Below, one piece after another: positions 8,861-17,720 of a stretch of DNA of 64,000 nt. The notes beneath the pieces are model-generated. The model was not told the origin of the DNA. It did not search any database and saw nothing but the letters and a program-made list of their open reading frames with translations. The translations under genes and the position numbers were made by a program. The stretch spans positions 1 through 64,000 of the forward strand of contig CAJASX010000083.1 in NCBI GenBank assembly GCA_903944725.1. Reading direction: 5' to 3'. This stretch comes from an uncultured beta proteobacterium (GTDB taxonomy: Bacteria; Pseudomonadota; Gammaproteobacteria; Burkholderiales; Burkholderiaceae). Every line of letters starts with the position of its first letter. Positions within the stretch are counted from its first letter, which is position 1.

Positions 8861-10447
8861 GTGAATAATTTATTACGTCACCTTTTTGAAAAAAGCCAAA
8901 AACAATCGTGCCGAGCTGTACGCTTGTTGTTGGCATCTTTTTGCCTAGGAGTTTTGGGCGCTTGTGCGGTAGGCCCCGACTTTAAGCAGCCAGATGCTCC
9001 TAAAGTGAGCTCATTGACTGAAAAACCAATACCTACCAAGCTGGCTACCACACCCGAAGTTCCAGGCGGAAGTGAACAGACTTTAGTAGAAAGCAAAGAC
9101 ATCCCAGCTAAATGGTGGGAATTATTTAAATCACCCGAGTTAGATGTCTTAATTCGTAAAGCCTTAGAGCAAAATCCGAATTTAGCTGCAGCCGATGCAG
9201 CATTGCGAGCCGCCCAAGAAAATGTTAGCGCACAAATTGGCGGCCAGTATTTCCCTAAAATTGGGGCTAATGCAAGTATGACACGCGAACAATTACCCTA
9301 TGCCATTTATGGGTTGCCTCGTGGGGATCCTATTTATGACCTGTACAACACCACAGTAAATGTGAGTTATGTGCCCGACTTTTTTGGGCGGGCGCGAAGA
9401 ACGGTAGAAAATAGCCGCGCTCAAGCAGAGATTAGTCAATACCAACTAGAGGGCGCATACCTGAATTTAACGTCAAACTTAGTTACTTCAGCAGTGCGAG
9501 AAGCTCAATTGCGAGCTCAGTACCAAGCCACTAAAGAAATCTTAGAAGCACAAACCAATTTTGCCAATATTATTAAGCAACAACTTCAGATTGGTACGGT
9601 ATCTAAAGTCGACCTCACTTCTCAGCTGGCTTTGGTGGCAAGTTCGCAGGCAGAGTTGTTAGTTTATGAAAAAAATGTAGCCTTTGCGCGTAATCAACTC
9701 GCTGCCCTAACCGGCGAATTTCCGGGGAGCGCAGCCATTAGTGGTTTTAATTTAACGGATTTGCGCTTACCAGATCAACTACCTCTTTCTTTGCCTTCAA
9801 GCTTAGTTCGCCAACGCCCCGATATTTTGACTGCTGAGGCCGTAATGAAATCAACCAATGCCTTGGTAGGAGTAGCCACCGCTAATTTGTTGCCGCAAAT
9901 TACTTTAAGTGGCGTTGAAGGCAGCGCAGCCCTAACTACGGGCGCTTTATTTGGGCCTACTGCTGCGCTTTGGTCAATCGCTGGCGGATTATTTCAGCCC
10001 TTATTTCAAGGTGGGCAATTGTTAGCGCAACGCCGTGGTGCAATGGCTAATTATGAGCAAGCGGTATTTCAATATCAAGCTGTAGTGATTACTGCATTTC
10101 AGCAAGTGGCCGATGCTCTACAAGCATTAGATGCCGATGCCAGGGCTTTAACCGCAGCTACCGATACCGAACGCTATGCCAAAGAAACCCTTTATTTAGT
10201 TCAAGAACAATATCGCCTTGGCACTGCGAGTTATCTGCAGGTTTTGTATTACCAAACGCAATATCAAAATGCCAAGATTCGCTCATTACAAGCGCAGGCA
10301 TTACGTTTTGCCGATACCGCAGCTTTATTTACAGCATTAGGCGGTGGCTGGTGGAATCGAGATGGACCAGCTTATCAGACTAAAAAAATTGCCAGTAATC
10401 AAGCAGCTGAAGGATCCAATTTAAATACTAAGCAGATTGTTAAATAA
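8861..10447 (+). CDS. RND efflux outer-membrane lipoprotein (OprM/NodT family)
   Basis: This is the outer-membrane channel of a tripartite drug or metabolite efflux pump, 528 aa. It begins with GTG. The signal peptide ends in a lipobox LGAC with the lipidated cysteine at residue 35, followed by the typical AVGPDF motif. Two outer-membrane efflux repeats follow, each with long helices, and include the motifs SLVRQRPDI and QLLAQRRGAM. It is the first gene of a three-gene operon; the adaptor start overlaps its stop by one base (TAATG). A channel gene placed first in the operon is less usual than adaptor first. The substrate cannot be told from sequence. Confidence 0.92.
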   Translation: MNNLLRHLFEKSQKQSCRAVRLLLASFCLGVLGACAVGPDFKQPDAPKVSSLTEKPIPTKLATTPEVPGGSEQTLVESKDIPAKWWELFKSPELDVLIRKALEQNPNLAAADAALRAAQENVSAQIGGQYFPKIGANASMTREQLPYAIYGLPRGDPIYDLYNTTVNVSYVPDFFGRARRTVENSRAQAEISQYQLEGAYLNLTSNLVTSAVREAQLRAQYQATKEILEAQTNFANIIKQQLQIGTVSKVDLTSQLALVASSQAELLVYEKNVAFARNQLAALTGEFPGSAAISGFNLTDLRLPDQLPLSLPSSLVRQRPDILTAEAVMKSTNALVGVATANLLPQITLSGVEGSAALTTGALFGPTAALWSIAGGLFQPLFQGGQLLAQRRGAMANYEQAVFQYQAVVITAFQQVADALQALDADARALTAATDTERYAKETLYLVQEQYRLGTASYLQVLYYQTQYQNAKIRSLQAQALRFADTAALFTALGGGWWNRDGPAYQTKKIASNQAAEGSNLNTKQIVK

Positions 10448-11766
10448 TGAAGATTGTTGATGCCATTAAGAATACAGTGCTAAAGCTACTACGGTCTTGG
10501 CGAGTACGCGAAAAGCTTTGCATCTTGTGGAATAAAATTAAACACCTGTATGTGCGTCTTGCGCAAAAAATACGCCCTTACCAGCGCTTTAAAAATACGC
10601 GCATGTATGCAAAATTAATGTCGATGACACAAATGCGTCGCCGTATGACGCTAATGTTAGTAGGAGTTTTTTTATTACTAGGCTTAATTTTTGCTTTTAA
10701 TCAAGCTAAAACAATGCTAATTAAGCACTTTATTTCAAGCGCTGGATTACCACCAGCATATGTATCGACGACGATCATTAAGCTAGAAGAGTGGCAGCCT
10801 AAGCTTAGTAGTGTAGGCAATATTCGCGCATATCGCGGGGTTGAATTAAGCACAGGAGTAGAGGGCTTAGTGCAATTGGTTACAGTGAAGTCAGGCATGG
10901 ATGTTAAACAAGGAAGCTTATTAATTAAGCTAGTCGATGCTGCCGAAGTGGCGCAACTTCATGCCTTAAAAGCGCAAGCTGAATTGGCTCAAGTGATTAA
11001 TGAGCGCGACAAACAGCAATTGGCAATTCAGGCGATTAGTAAAAATGTTTTCGATACAAGTGCAACTGATGCTAAATCGAAACGTGCGCTAGTTGAACAA
11101 CAAGAGGCATTAATCGTCAAAAAGAATTTAAAAGCACCATTTAGCGGTCGCGTAGGTATTGTGACGCTAAACCCAGGCCAATATGTTGGTGCAAGCGAAA
11201 AGTTGCTCACTTTGCAAACCATTGACCCTATTTTTGTTGATTTCTCAATGCCGCAAAGTGCAGCTGGTTCTATCGAAGTCGGTCAAACTATTGAGCTTTC
11301 GACTGATGCCTATAAGGGTGCAGTATTTGCGGGGAAAATTACGGCGATCAGTCCTAGGGTTGATTTAAATACGCGCAATATTCAAATCGAGGCTTTACTC
11401 GCTAACCCAGATAAAAAAATCTTACCAGGCATGTTTGCTAATTTAAATATTAATTTAGGTGAGAAAGTAAAGTTTCTTACTTTGCCCTTAACGGCGGTGA
11501 CCTATAACCCCTATGGATCAACCGTGTTTATTACCAAGAAAACTGATCGAATTGGTAAGGATGGCCAAGCAGTTATAGAGGCACAGCAAGTTTTTGTCAC
11601 TACTGGTTCGACCCGCGGCGATCAAGTGGCAATTGTGAAGGGGCTTGATGAAGGTGCCACGGTGGTTACGAGTGGGCAATTGAAATTAAAAAATGGCACG
11701 CCATTAATTATTAATAACAAAGTAAGCCCAGCAAACTCTCCCAATCCCAAGCCTCAGGAAAATTAG
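10447..11766 (+). CDS. RND efflux periplasmic adaptor (membrane fusion protein)
   Basis: This HlyD-type adaptor (439 aa) links the inner-membrane pump to the outer channel. It contains a lipoyl-like half (GLVQLVTVKSGMDVKQGS), a short helical hairpin, the second lipoyl half (LKAPFSGRVGIVTLNPGQYV) and beta-barrel segments. A transmembrane anchor lies at about 68-84. Before it is an unusually long, strongly basic segment of some 65 residues. Several internal Met codons (such as M53, M58 or M67) could be the true start, but the TAATG overlap with the channel gene favours the long form. The pump gene follows after about 50 bp. Confidence 0.88.
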   Translation: MKIVDAIKNTVLKLLRSWRVREKLCILWNKIKHLYVRLAQKIRPYQRFKNTRMYAKLMSMTQMRRRMTLMLVGVFLLLGLIFAFNQAKTMLIKHFISSAGLPPAYVSTTIIKLEEWQPKLSSVGNIRAYRGVELSTGVEGLVQLVTVKSGMDVKQGSLLIKLVDAAEVAQLHALKAQAELAQVINERDKQQLAIQAISKNVFDTSATDAKSKRALVEQQEALIVKKNLKAPFSGRVGIVTLNPGQYVGASEKLLTLQTIDPIFVDFSMPQSAAGSIEVGQTIELSTDAYKGAVFAGKITAISPRVDLNTRNIQIEALLANPDKKILPGMFANLNINLGEKVKFLTLPLTAVTYNPYGSTVFITKKTDRIGKDGQAVIEAQQVFVTTGSTRGDQVAIVKGLDEGATVVTSGQLKLKNGTPLIINNKVSPANSPNPKPQEN

Positions 11767-11815
11767 TGCTGATGAATGCATTTGGTAATTTTTATTTTTA
11801 TTGGTGGCTAGAGCG

Positions 11816-14800
11816 ATGAATTGGACTGACTTATTTATTCGCCGTCCTGTACTATCGATAGTTGTTAGTAGCCTGATTTTAATTTTTGGCTTGAAAGCTG
11901 TTACTAGCTTGCCGGTTAATCAGTTTCCCCAAACTCAAAATGCCGTTGTAACGATTACAACTGCATATTTTGGCGCTGATCCCGAAACCATTGCTGGTTT
12001 TATTACTCAACCGCTTGAATCTGCCATTGCGCAGGCACAAGGAATTGATTATTTATCCTCAGCGAGTATTAGCGGAATATCTACTATTACCGCAACATTG
12101 CGACTGAATTACGATTCAAATAAAGCCTTAACCCAAATTAATACTCAGATTGCTTCGGTCCGCAATCAATTACCGCCCCAAGCCCAGCAGCCCATATTAA
12201 CGGTTCAATTGGGCCAATCAACCGCTGCCTTATATATGGGCTTTTATAGTGACGAGATTCCAAATAATAGTATTACTGATTATTTATTACGTGTAGTTAA
12301 GCCCAAATTAGACTCAATTGCGGGAGTTCAAAATGCTGAAATTTTAGGGGGCAGAAAGTTTGCCTTACGTGCTTGGTTAGATACTGATCGAATGGCCGGA
12401 CTAGGGGTCGGGCCAGATGATGTTTATAACGCTTTAGCAGCCAATAACTATTTATCAGCAGTAGGTACTACGAAGGGCTCGATGGTTTCAGTCGATTTAG
12501 TAGCTAGCACCGACCTACATAACTTAGCCGACTTTCGCAAATTAGTTATTAAACGCAATGGTGCAGATCTGGTTTATTTAGACCAAGTAGCCACAGTCAG
12601 CTTAGGCTCTGAAGATTACAACACCAATGTGGCTTTTAGTGGCAAGAGGTCTGTTTTTATTGGCATCAAGGTGGCTCCAGAGGCAAATCTATTAGATGTG
12701 GCTGCGCGTATTCAAGCGGCGTTTCCACCCATTCAAAAACAATTACCCACTGGTTTAACTGGCAAAATTGTCTATGACTCGACTGCCTTTATCAATACCT
12801 CAATCGATGAAGTCATCAAAACCTTATTAGAAGCATTGGTCATCGTAACTGCAGTAATCTATTTATTTTTAGGTAGTTTTCGCGCAGTATTAGTTCCGTT
12901 AATTGCCATGCCACTATCCTTAATTGGTGCATTTTTTATGATGCAAATATTAGGGTATTCAATTAATTTATTAACTCTCTTGGCGCTTGTTTTGGCAATT
13001 GGATTGGTGGTAGATGATGCCATTATTGTGGTTGAAAACGTTGATCGCCACATGAAAGAAGGTAAGTCGCCACTTGAAGCCTCGCTGATTGCTGCCAGAG
13101 AATTGGGTAACCCAATTTTAGCTATGACCGTGGTATTAATTGCAGTGTATATACCAATTGGCTTTCAAGGTGGCTTAACTGGCGCGCTATTTACTGAATT
13201 TGCGTTTACTTTAGCTGGAGCAGTGGCTGTATCAGGTGTTGTTGCGTTAACACTTTCGCCGATGATGTGCGCGCAAATTTTTACCGAGCAGCAAGAGGCC
13301 TCGCCATTTGTGCAAAAAATCGATGCGATTTTTGACCGTATTCATCATCGCTATCAGGCCCTACTCCGCAATATGTTGACAACTTGGCAGGTAATCATTG
13401 TGATGGGCGCATTTTTATTGTTAGGGGTAGCCTATCTTTACGCTACTGCCCGGTCTGAATTAGCCCCAATTGAAGACCAGGGCATTATTTTAATGCAAGC
13501 CGCAGGCCCACCAAATTCGACTACCGAACAAATGCAGATGTATGCCAACCAGATTTATCAAATCGCTAGCGCAGAATCAGAGTACGCACAAATGTTTCAG
13601 ATAACCAACCCAAGCTCAAGTTTTGGCGGCGTACTTTTAAAAGATTGGTCAGAGCGCAACCGCAGTGCTAGTGCCTTTCAACAGGATATGCAAAAAAAAT
13701 GGAATAGCATCGCTGGTGCACGGGTAGCAGTGTTTCAATTTCCTGCTTTACCTGGGGCGCAAGGACTACCAGTACAGGTAGTTATTAATACCACTGAATC
13801 ATACGAAAACTTAAATGAAGTGTCGCAAGCAGTGCTCGATAAAGCCCGTAAAAGTGGCATGTTTTTCTTTGTCGATACTGACTTAAAAATAGATAAGCCG
13901 CAAAATGTACTCGAGATAGATCGAGAAAAAGTAGCTGCTTTAGGTATGACCCAAAAAGATGTTGGTAGCGCACTCTCAGCCGCTTTAGGTGGAGGTTACG
14001 TGAATTATTTTTCTGTCGCCGGCAGATCCTACCGGGTAATTCCTCAGGTAAAACAAGGCGACCGATTAAATCCAGAGCAAATTTTGGATTACTACATCCG
14101 CACACCTAGTGGCAATATGATTCAGGCACGCACAATTGCTTCAATTCGGCAAAAGGTAGTACCGCAGTCCATTAATCATTTTCAACAATTAAATTCTGCC
14201 ACTATCTCAGGGGTCAGCACCCCGTTTGTTTCACAGGCCGAGGTGCTGACTTTTTTAAAAAATGCGATTAAAGAAGCGGGCCCAAATGGCTATAACATTG
14301 ATTATGCAGGCCCCTCACGTCAGTTTATAGCCGAATCTGGTGGTTTCTTAGTGACCATGTTTTTCGCTATCTTAATTGTTTTTTTAGTTCTCGCCGCCCA
14401 GTTTGAAAGCTTTCGCGACCCGCTCGTTATTTTGGTCTCGGTACCCTTGGCTTTATTTGGCGCTTTGATTTTTATCAATCTCGGCTTTACTACTGTGAAT
14501 GTGTATACCCAAGTTGGATTAGTGACTTTAATGGGTTTAATTAGTAAGCATGGAATTTTAATCGTGCAATTTGCCAACGAATTACAAATCGCAGGCCGAA
14601 GTAAATTAGAGGCTATTATCGAAGCGAGTAGCGTTCGTTTACGCCCAATTTTAATGACTACTGCAGCCATGGTTTTAGGTGTGGTGCCCTTAGTCATTGC
14701 CTCTGGTGCTGGTGCAGCAGGTAGGCAATCGATGGGCATCGTCATTTTTGCTGGCCTATCAATTGGCACTTTATTCACTTTATTTGTCGTGCCAGCGATG

Positions 14801-14857
14801 TATCTCTTTATTGGCGCCGATCACCAAGTAAATAAATTTAAACAAAGCACCGTTTAA
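11816..14857 (+). CDS. RND efflux pump permease, HAE1 (AcrB-like) family
   Basis: This inner-membrane proton-driven pump has 1013 aa. I choose the ATG at 11816, giving MNWTDLFIRRPV, the usual RND N-terminus, over an in-frame TTG at 11801. Features in order are TM1 (RRPVLSIVVSSLILIFG), a first periplasmic porter domain, TM2-TM6 with the proton-relay aspartates in GLVVDDAIIVVEN, a second periplasmic domain and TM8-TM12 (VPLALFGALIF, GIVIFAGLSIGT). It closes the operon and ends 2 bp before the convergent GST gene. The substrate is unknown; the permease resembles MdtB/MdtC-like multidrug pumps more than the heavy-metal CusA type. Confidence 0.94.
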   Translation: MNWTDLFIRRPVLSIVVSSLILIFGLKAVTSLPVNQFPQTQNAVVTITTAYFGADPETIAGFITQPLESAIAQAQGIDYLSSASISGISTITATLRLNYDSNKALTQINTQIASVRNQLPPQAQQPILTVQLGQSTAALYMGFYSDEIPNNSITDYLLRVVKPKLDSIAGVQNAEILGGRKFALRAWLDTDRMAGLGVGPDDVYNALAANNYLSAVGTTKGSMVSVDLVASTDLHNLADFRKLVIKRNGADLVYLDQVATVSLGSEDYNTNVAFSGKRSVFIGIKVAPEANLLDVAARIQAAFPPIQKQLPTGLTGKIVYDSTAFINTSIDEVIKTLLEALVIVTAVIYLFLGSFRAVLVPLIAMPLSLIGAFFMMQILGYSINLLTLLALVLAIGLVVDDAIIVVENVDRHMKEGKSPLEASLIAARELGNPILAMTVVLIAVYIPIGFQGGLTGALFTEFAFTLAGAVAVSGVVALTLSPMMCAQIFTEQQEASPFVQKIDAIFDRIHHRYQALLRNMLTTWQVIIVMGAFLLLGVAYLYATARSELAPIEDQGIILMQAAGPPNSTTEQMQMYANQIYQIASAESEYAQMFQITNPSSSFGGVLLKDWSERNRSASAFQQDMQKKWNSIAGARVAVFQFPALPGAQGLPVQVVINTTESYENLNEVSQAVLDKARKSGMFFFVDTDLKIDKPQNVLEIDREKVAALGMTQKDVGSALSAALGGGYVNYFSVAGRSYRVIPQVKQGDRLNPEQILDYYIRTPSGNMIQARTIASIRQKVVPQSINHFQQLNSATISGVSTPFVSQAEVLTFLKNAIKEAGPNGYNIDYAGPSRQFIAESGGFLVTMFFAILIVFLVLAAQFESFRDPLVILVSVPLALFGALIFINLGFTTVNVYTQVGLVTLMGLISKHGILIVQFANELQIAGRSKLEAIIEASSVRLRPILMTTAAMVLGVVPLVIASGAGAAGRQSMGIVIFAGLSIGTLFTLFVVPAMYLFIGADHQVNKFKQSTV

Positions 14858-14859
14858 AT

Positions 14860-15534
14860 TTAAATTTGGGGTTTACTCGCCATTAATTCAGTTTCAGCTA
14901 TAGTGGCAAATTGCGTTTGCGTTTGAATACGCTTAAACCAATTTTCTAAGTATTCATACTGGGGGCGGGCGGTTAAATGTTCTGGAAAAGTTTCTGCTAA
15001 TAAAATCCAGCGATTAACGCATAAGGCCAAAGCAATATCGCCTAAATTAAAACGCTCACCCGAGCAATAGGCTTGTTTTTGTAAGGCAGTATTTAAAAAG
15101 CCCAGGTAATGATGGGTGTCGGTAAAGCCTTTGCTAATTCCTGCATAATTTCGTTCTGCTTCAGGCACGCGGGTGAGCCCCAAAAATGGAAGGCGTAGCG
15201 CTGGCCAAAGAATTGACAGTTGCCAATCTAACCACTTATCAGAATTAGCTTGACTAAGATTATCGCTAGGAAAAAAGTTACCTGCAGCATCGTAAGTACG
15301 TGCCAAATAGCGCAAAATCGAGTTCGATTCCCAAAGGTTTAGCTGACCGTCTTGTAGAGTTGGCACTAAGCCATTGGGATTAAGCTTGAGAAATTCTGGG
15401 CTGGTATTAATGCCAAAATGCAAACCAGCATCAATCCGCTCATAGTCGATCTGCTCTTGCCGCTGTAGTTCGGTTAAGCACCACATTACTTTTTGAACGT
15501 TAATTGAACTTTTTCTGCCCCAAAGACGCATCAT
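14860..15534 (-). CDS. glutathione S-transferase family protein
   Basis: The N-terminal thioredoxin-like domain starts MRLWGRKSSINVQK, with serines near 9-10 in the position of the glutathione-activating residue. NGLVPTLQDGQL carries the cis-proline and ESNSILRYLA is the conserved glutathione-binding ES motif. A helical C-terminal domain follows. The length of 224 aa is normal. The gene opens with two consecutive ATGs; the second (15531) has a TGTAAT box ending 7 nt upstream, so the shorter form is possible. The substrate is unknown. It is convergent with the efflux operon. Confidence 0.88.
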   Translation of the reverse strand: MMRLWGRKSSINVQKVMWCLTELQRQEQIDYERIDAGLHFGINTSPEFLKLNPNGLVPTLQDGQLNLWESNSILRYLARTYDAAGNFFPSDNLSQANSDKWLDWQLSILWPALRLPFLGLTRVPEAERNYAGISKGFTDTHHYLGFLNTALQKQAYCSGERFNLGDIALALCVNRWILLAETFPEHLTARPQYEYLENWFKRIQTQTQFATIAETELMASKPQI

Positions 15535-15586
15535 AAAATTACAGTCCTTATCAGTGATAGCTTGGTTTGCTTGCTTTTGCTTAGTA

Positions 15587-16093
15587 TTAGTCAGTGCGGT
15601 TTAAGCCTGACAGCTGACTACGATGAAACAGTAGTGGTGCTTTGATTTTGTCTTGAGCCAGATCATAAATTTGAGCCACCATAATGAGGTGATCGCCACC
15701 AGGATATACAGCAACTGTTTCGCATTCAAAGTGAGCGACACAGTCTTGGATGAGTGGTAAGCCGCTTTGATTAAGCACATACTTCACCTTATCAAATTGG
15801 CTAGGACTGCGTTTAGCAAAGCTTAGCGCTAGCTCTTCTTGGGCATCATTAAGCACATGAATGATCTGCTTTGACCCCACCGAAAAAGCAGATGTTAAGG
15901 GAGATTGCTTTGCTAGCGACCACAAAATCAAGGGCGGATCAAGAGAAACGGTATTAAAAGAGCTAATGGTAATGCCAACAGGTAACTGTGCCGTATCGAG
16001 CCCGGTAATTACTGTAACGCCAGTTGGAAAGGCAGCAAAACCTTGCCGTAGTTCTTCGGTTGAAAAAGGGCTGCTGAGCAAAGTACTATGCAT
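15587..16093 (-). CDS. flavin reductase family protein (FMN-binding)
   Basis: This small protein (168 aa) has the split-barrel FMN-binding fold of flavin reductase-like domains. Family marks are FPTGVTVITG near the N-terminus, GITISSFNTVSLDPPLILW, a HFECE segment, and GDHLIMVAQI, which carries the conserved histidine. Such proteins reduce FMN or FAD with NAD(P)H, often as partners of two-component monooxygenases. No oxygenase gene is seen nearby, so the partner is unknown. It is read in the same direction as GST, 52 bp upstream of it. Confidence 0.85.
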   Translation of the reverse strand: MHSTLLSSPFSTEELRQGFAAFPTGVTVITGLDTAQLPVGITISSFNTVSLDPPLILWSLAKQSPLTSAFSVGSKQIIHVLNDAQEELALSFAKRSPSQFDKVKYVLNQSGLPLIQDCVAHFECETVAVYPGGDHLIMVAQIYDLAQDKIKAPLLFHRSQLSGLNRTD

Positions 16094-16117
16094 AGATGCT
16101 TGTCTGTAGAGAAAATT

Positions 16118-16435
16118 TTATAATTTGCTCACGCCTGTAGCCGCAGGCATGCTCTTGCCGGTAGGAATAACAGTGCCTGGTATCGGTGTTAGCACTTCAT
16201 TGTCTTCAGCCTTAACGCATTTAAAACGATATTCTTTACTATTTTTTGAGAGAAAACTTGCGCCCAAATAAAAATCGTTTTTACACACTTTAGTGGCAAA
16301 ATCCATTACTTCCTGCGGTTCTGCACTGGAATTAATTAGCCGCATATTACCCATTGACATGCTTATTTCAGTTGAAAAGCACGCGCTTAGTAACGCGCCG
16401 CTTAAAGCGGTGGTTAAGAGTAGAATTTTTTTCAT
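16118..16435 (-). CDS. small hypothetical lipoprotein
   Basis: This encodes a 105 aa predicted lipoprotein. I choose the ATG at 16435 because a Shine-Dalgarno GAGG lies about 6 nt upstream and it gives a clean signal: MKK, a hydrophobic stretch, and lipobox LSAC with C19. An ATG 18 bp further upstream is also in frame. The mature part contains two further cysteines, and a stretch reading MDFATKVCKNDFYLG. The C-terminal part is rich in Pro, Thr and Gly. The spacing of features vaguely recalls small envelope lipoproteins such as DUF4156, but I cannot assign it. It diverges from the AcuI-like gene. Confidence 0.7.
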   Translation of the reverse strand: MKKILLLTTALSGALLSACFSTEISMSMGNMRLINSSAEPQEVMDFATKVCKNDFYLGASFLSKNSKEYRFKCVKAEDNEVLTPIPGTVIPTGKSMPAATGVSKL

Positions 16436-16507
16436 ATAGAACCTCATCTTCATTCGTGCTCGTAGAATAAACTGTTTAGCTAAAGTTGTGAATTTTAAGG
16501 ATTTTTA

Positions 16508-17491
16508 ATGTTTAAAGCGATATTGATTAATAAAGACGAAACGGGCTATCACACCGACATGGCCGAATTAAACGAGGCGGCATTGCCAGCTGGCGAGGTG
16601 TTAGTAAAGGTACTGTATTCAACCCTAAATTATAAAGATGGTCTAGCAATTACAGGTAAAGGCCCAATAGTGAGATCCTTTCCGATGGTTCCCGGTATTG
16701 ATTTTGCTGGCGAAGTACTGGAAAGTAGTAGCCCTGAATATGCGCCTGGCGATCAGGTCATTTTGAATGGTTGGGGTGTGGGGGAAGGGCATTGGGGTGG
16801 TTTAGCCCAAAAGGCTCGAGTCAAGGCCGAATGGCTGATTCCCCTTCCCAAGGGGATGACTGCCAAGCAAACCTTAGCAGTTGGCACGGCCGGCTATACC
16901 GCCATGTTGTGTGTCATGGCTTTGCAAAACCATGGCTTACAGCCTAACGCTGGCGAAATACTGGTCACGGGTGCTGCAGGGGGGGTAGGTAGTTTTGCGA
17001 TAAGCCTAATGCATAAATTAGGTTTTACGGTAGTCGCTAGTAGCGGTCGATTGGCAGAAAGTGCTTATTTAAGGCAGCTTGGTGCAAGCGAAGTGATTGC
17101 GCGCGAGAGTTTATCGGCCCCTGGAAAACCGCTTGCTAAAGAGCGCTGGGCAGCAGTAATCGATAGCGTGGGTAGTCATACTTTAGCTAATGCCTGTGCA
17201 GCAGTAAAAAGCAATGGCGCAGTTGCGGCCTGTGGCCTAGCGCAAGGCATGGATTTTCCCGTTACCGTAGCGCCATTTATTTTGCGTGGAATTACGTTAT
17301 ATGGCATTAATAGCGTTGCAGTCGAAAAAGCAAAACGCATTTTGGCTTGGGAACACTTAAGTCAACTTTGCGATCAAACTATCCTTGCGACCATCTCACA
17401 AGAAATTAGCTTAGCCGAGGCCATTCCGATGGCAGCCGATTTAATTGCCGGCAAAATTCGTGGGCGCTTAATTGTGGATGTCAATCGCTAA
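16508..17491 (+). CDS. acuI: acrylyl-CoA reductase-type quinone oxidoreductase (YhdH/AcuI)
   Basis: This medium-chain dehydrogenase has 327 aa. The group signature YSTLNYKDGLAITGKG occurs at 38-53 and the NADPH-binding motif TGAAGGVG at 154-161. Members without zinc reduce acryloyl-CoA to propionyl-CoA (AcuI) and protect cells from this toxic electrophile. E. coli YhdH is the closest well-known relative. An AAGGA Shine-Dalgarno precedes the ATG. The gene stands alone between two minus-strand genes. The exact substrate is inferred from family membership. Confidence 0.85.
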   Translation: MFKAILINKDETGYHTDMAELNEAALPAGEVLVKVLYSTLNYKDGLAITGKGPIVRSFPMVPGIDFAGEVLESSSPEYAPGDQVILNGWGVGEGHWGGLAQKARVKAEWLIPLPKGMTAKQTLAVGTAGYTAMLCVMALQNHGLQPNAGEILVTGAAGGVGSFAISLMHKLGFTVVASSGRLAESAYLRQLGASEVIARESLSAPGKPLAKERWAAVIDSVGSHTLANACAAVKSNGAVAACGLAQGMDFPVTVAPFILRGITLYGINSVAVEKAKRILAWEHLSQLCDQTILATISQEISLAEAIPMAADLIAGKIRGRLIVDVNR

Positions 17492-17504
17492 GCCCACGCT
17501 CAAT

Positions 17505-17720
17505 TCATTGATCTAAGCCATGGTTTTGGTATGCAATGTCTTGAGCTTTACGCTCGGGTAATTGATGGCAGATTGCTAGTTTTTCAACCTCGTTAGCGCT
17601 CGACCAAATTGCAATTTCTTCTAGAGTACGAAAACAGCCACGACAAAAGCCATTACTAGGATTAATCTCACACCAATTAATACAGGGAGAGGCAATTGAT
17701 GCGAGTGTATTTAATTTCAC
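17505..17720 (-). CDS. DUF1289 small cysteine-rich protein
   Basis: This 71 aa protein has four cysteines arranged as CxxxC...CxxC (C13, C17, C26, C29) with the family phrase [10 protein letters not shown] and [15 protein letters not shown]. These residues probably bind a metal such as zinc or an Fe-S cluster. The function of DUF1289 is unknown. Its ATG overlaps the aceK stop by 4 bp (ATGA on the minus strand), so it is translated together with AceK. Confidence 0.85.
   Translation of the reverse strand: MKLNTLASIASPCINWCEINPSNGFCRGCFRTLEEIAIWSSANEVEKLAICHQLPERKAQDIAYQNHGLDQ

Noticed and set aside
14320..14778. Long minus-strand frame inside the RND permease
   Set aside because: It is an antisense shadow; its translation is low-complexity, basic and shows no known motif, whereas the plus strand encodes conserved helices.
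15321..15345. TTCGATTCC stretch like a tRNA T-loop
   Set aside because: It is inside the GST gene and has no acceptor or anticodon stem around it.
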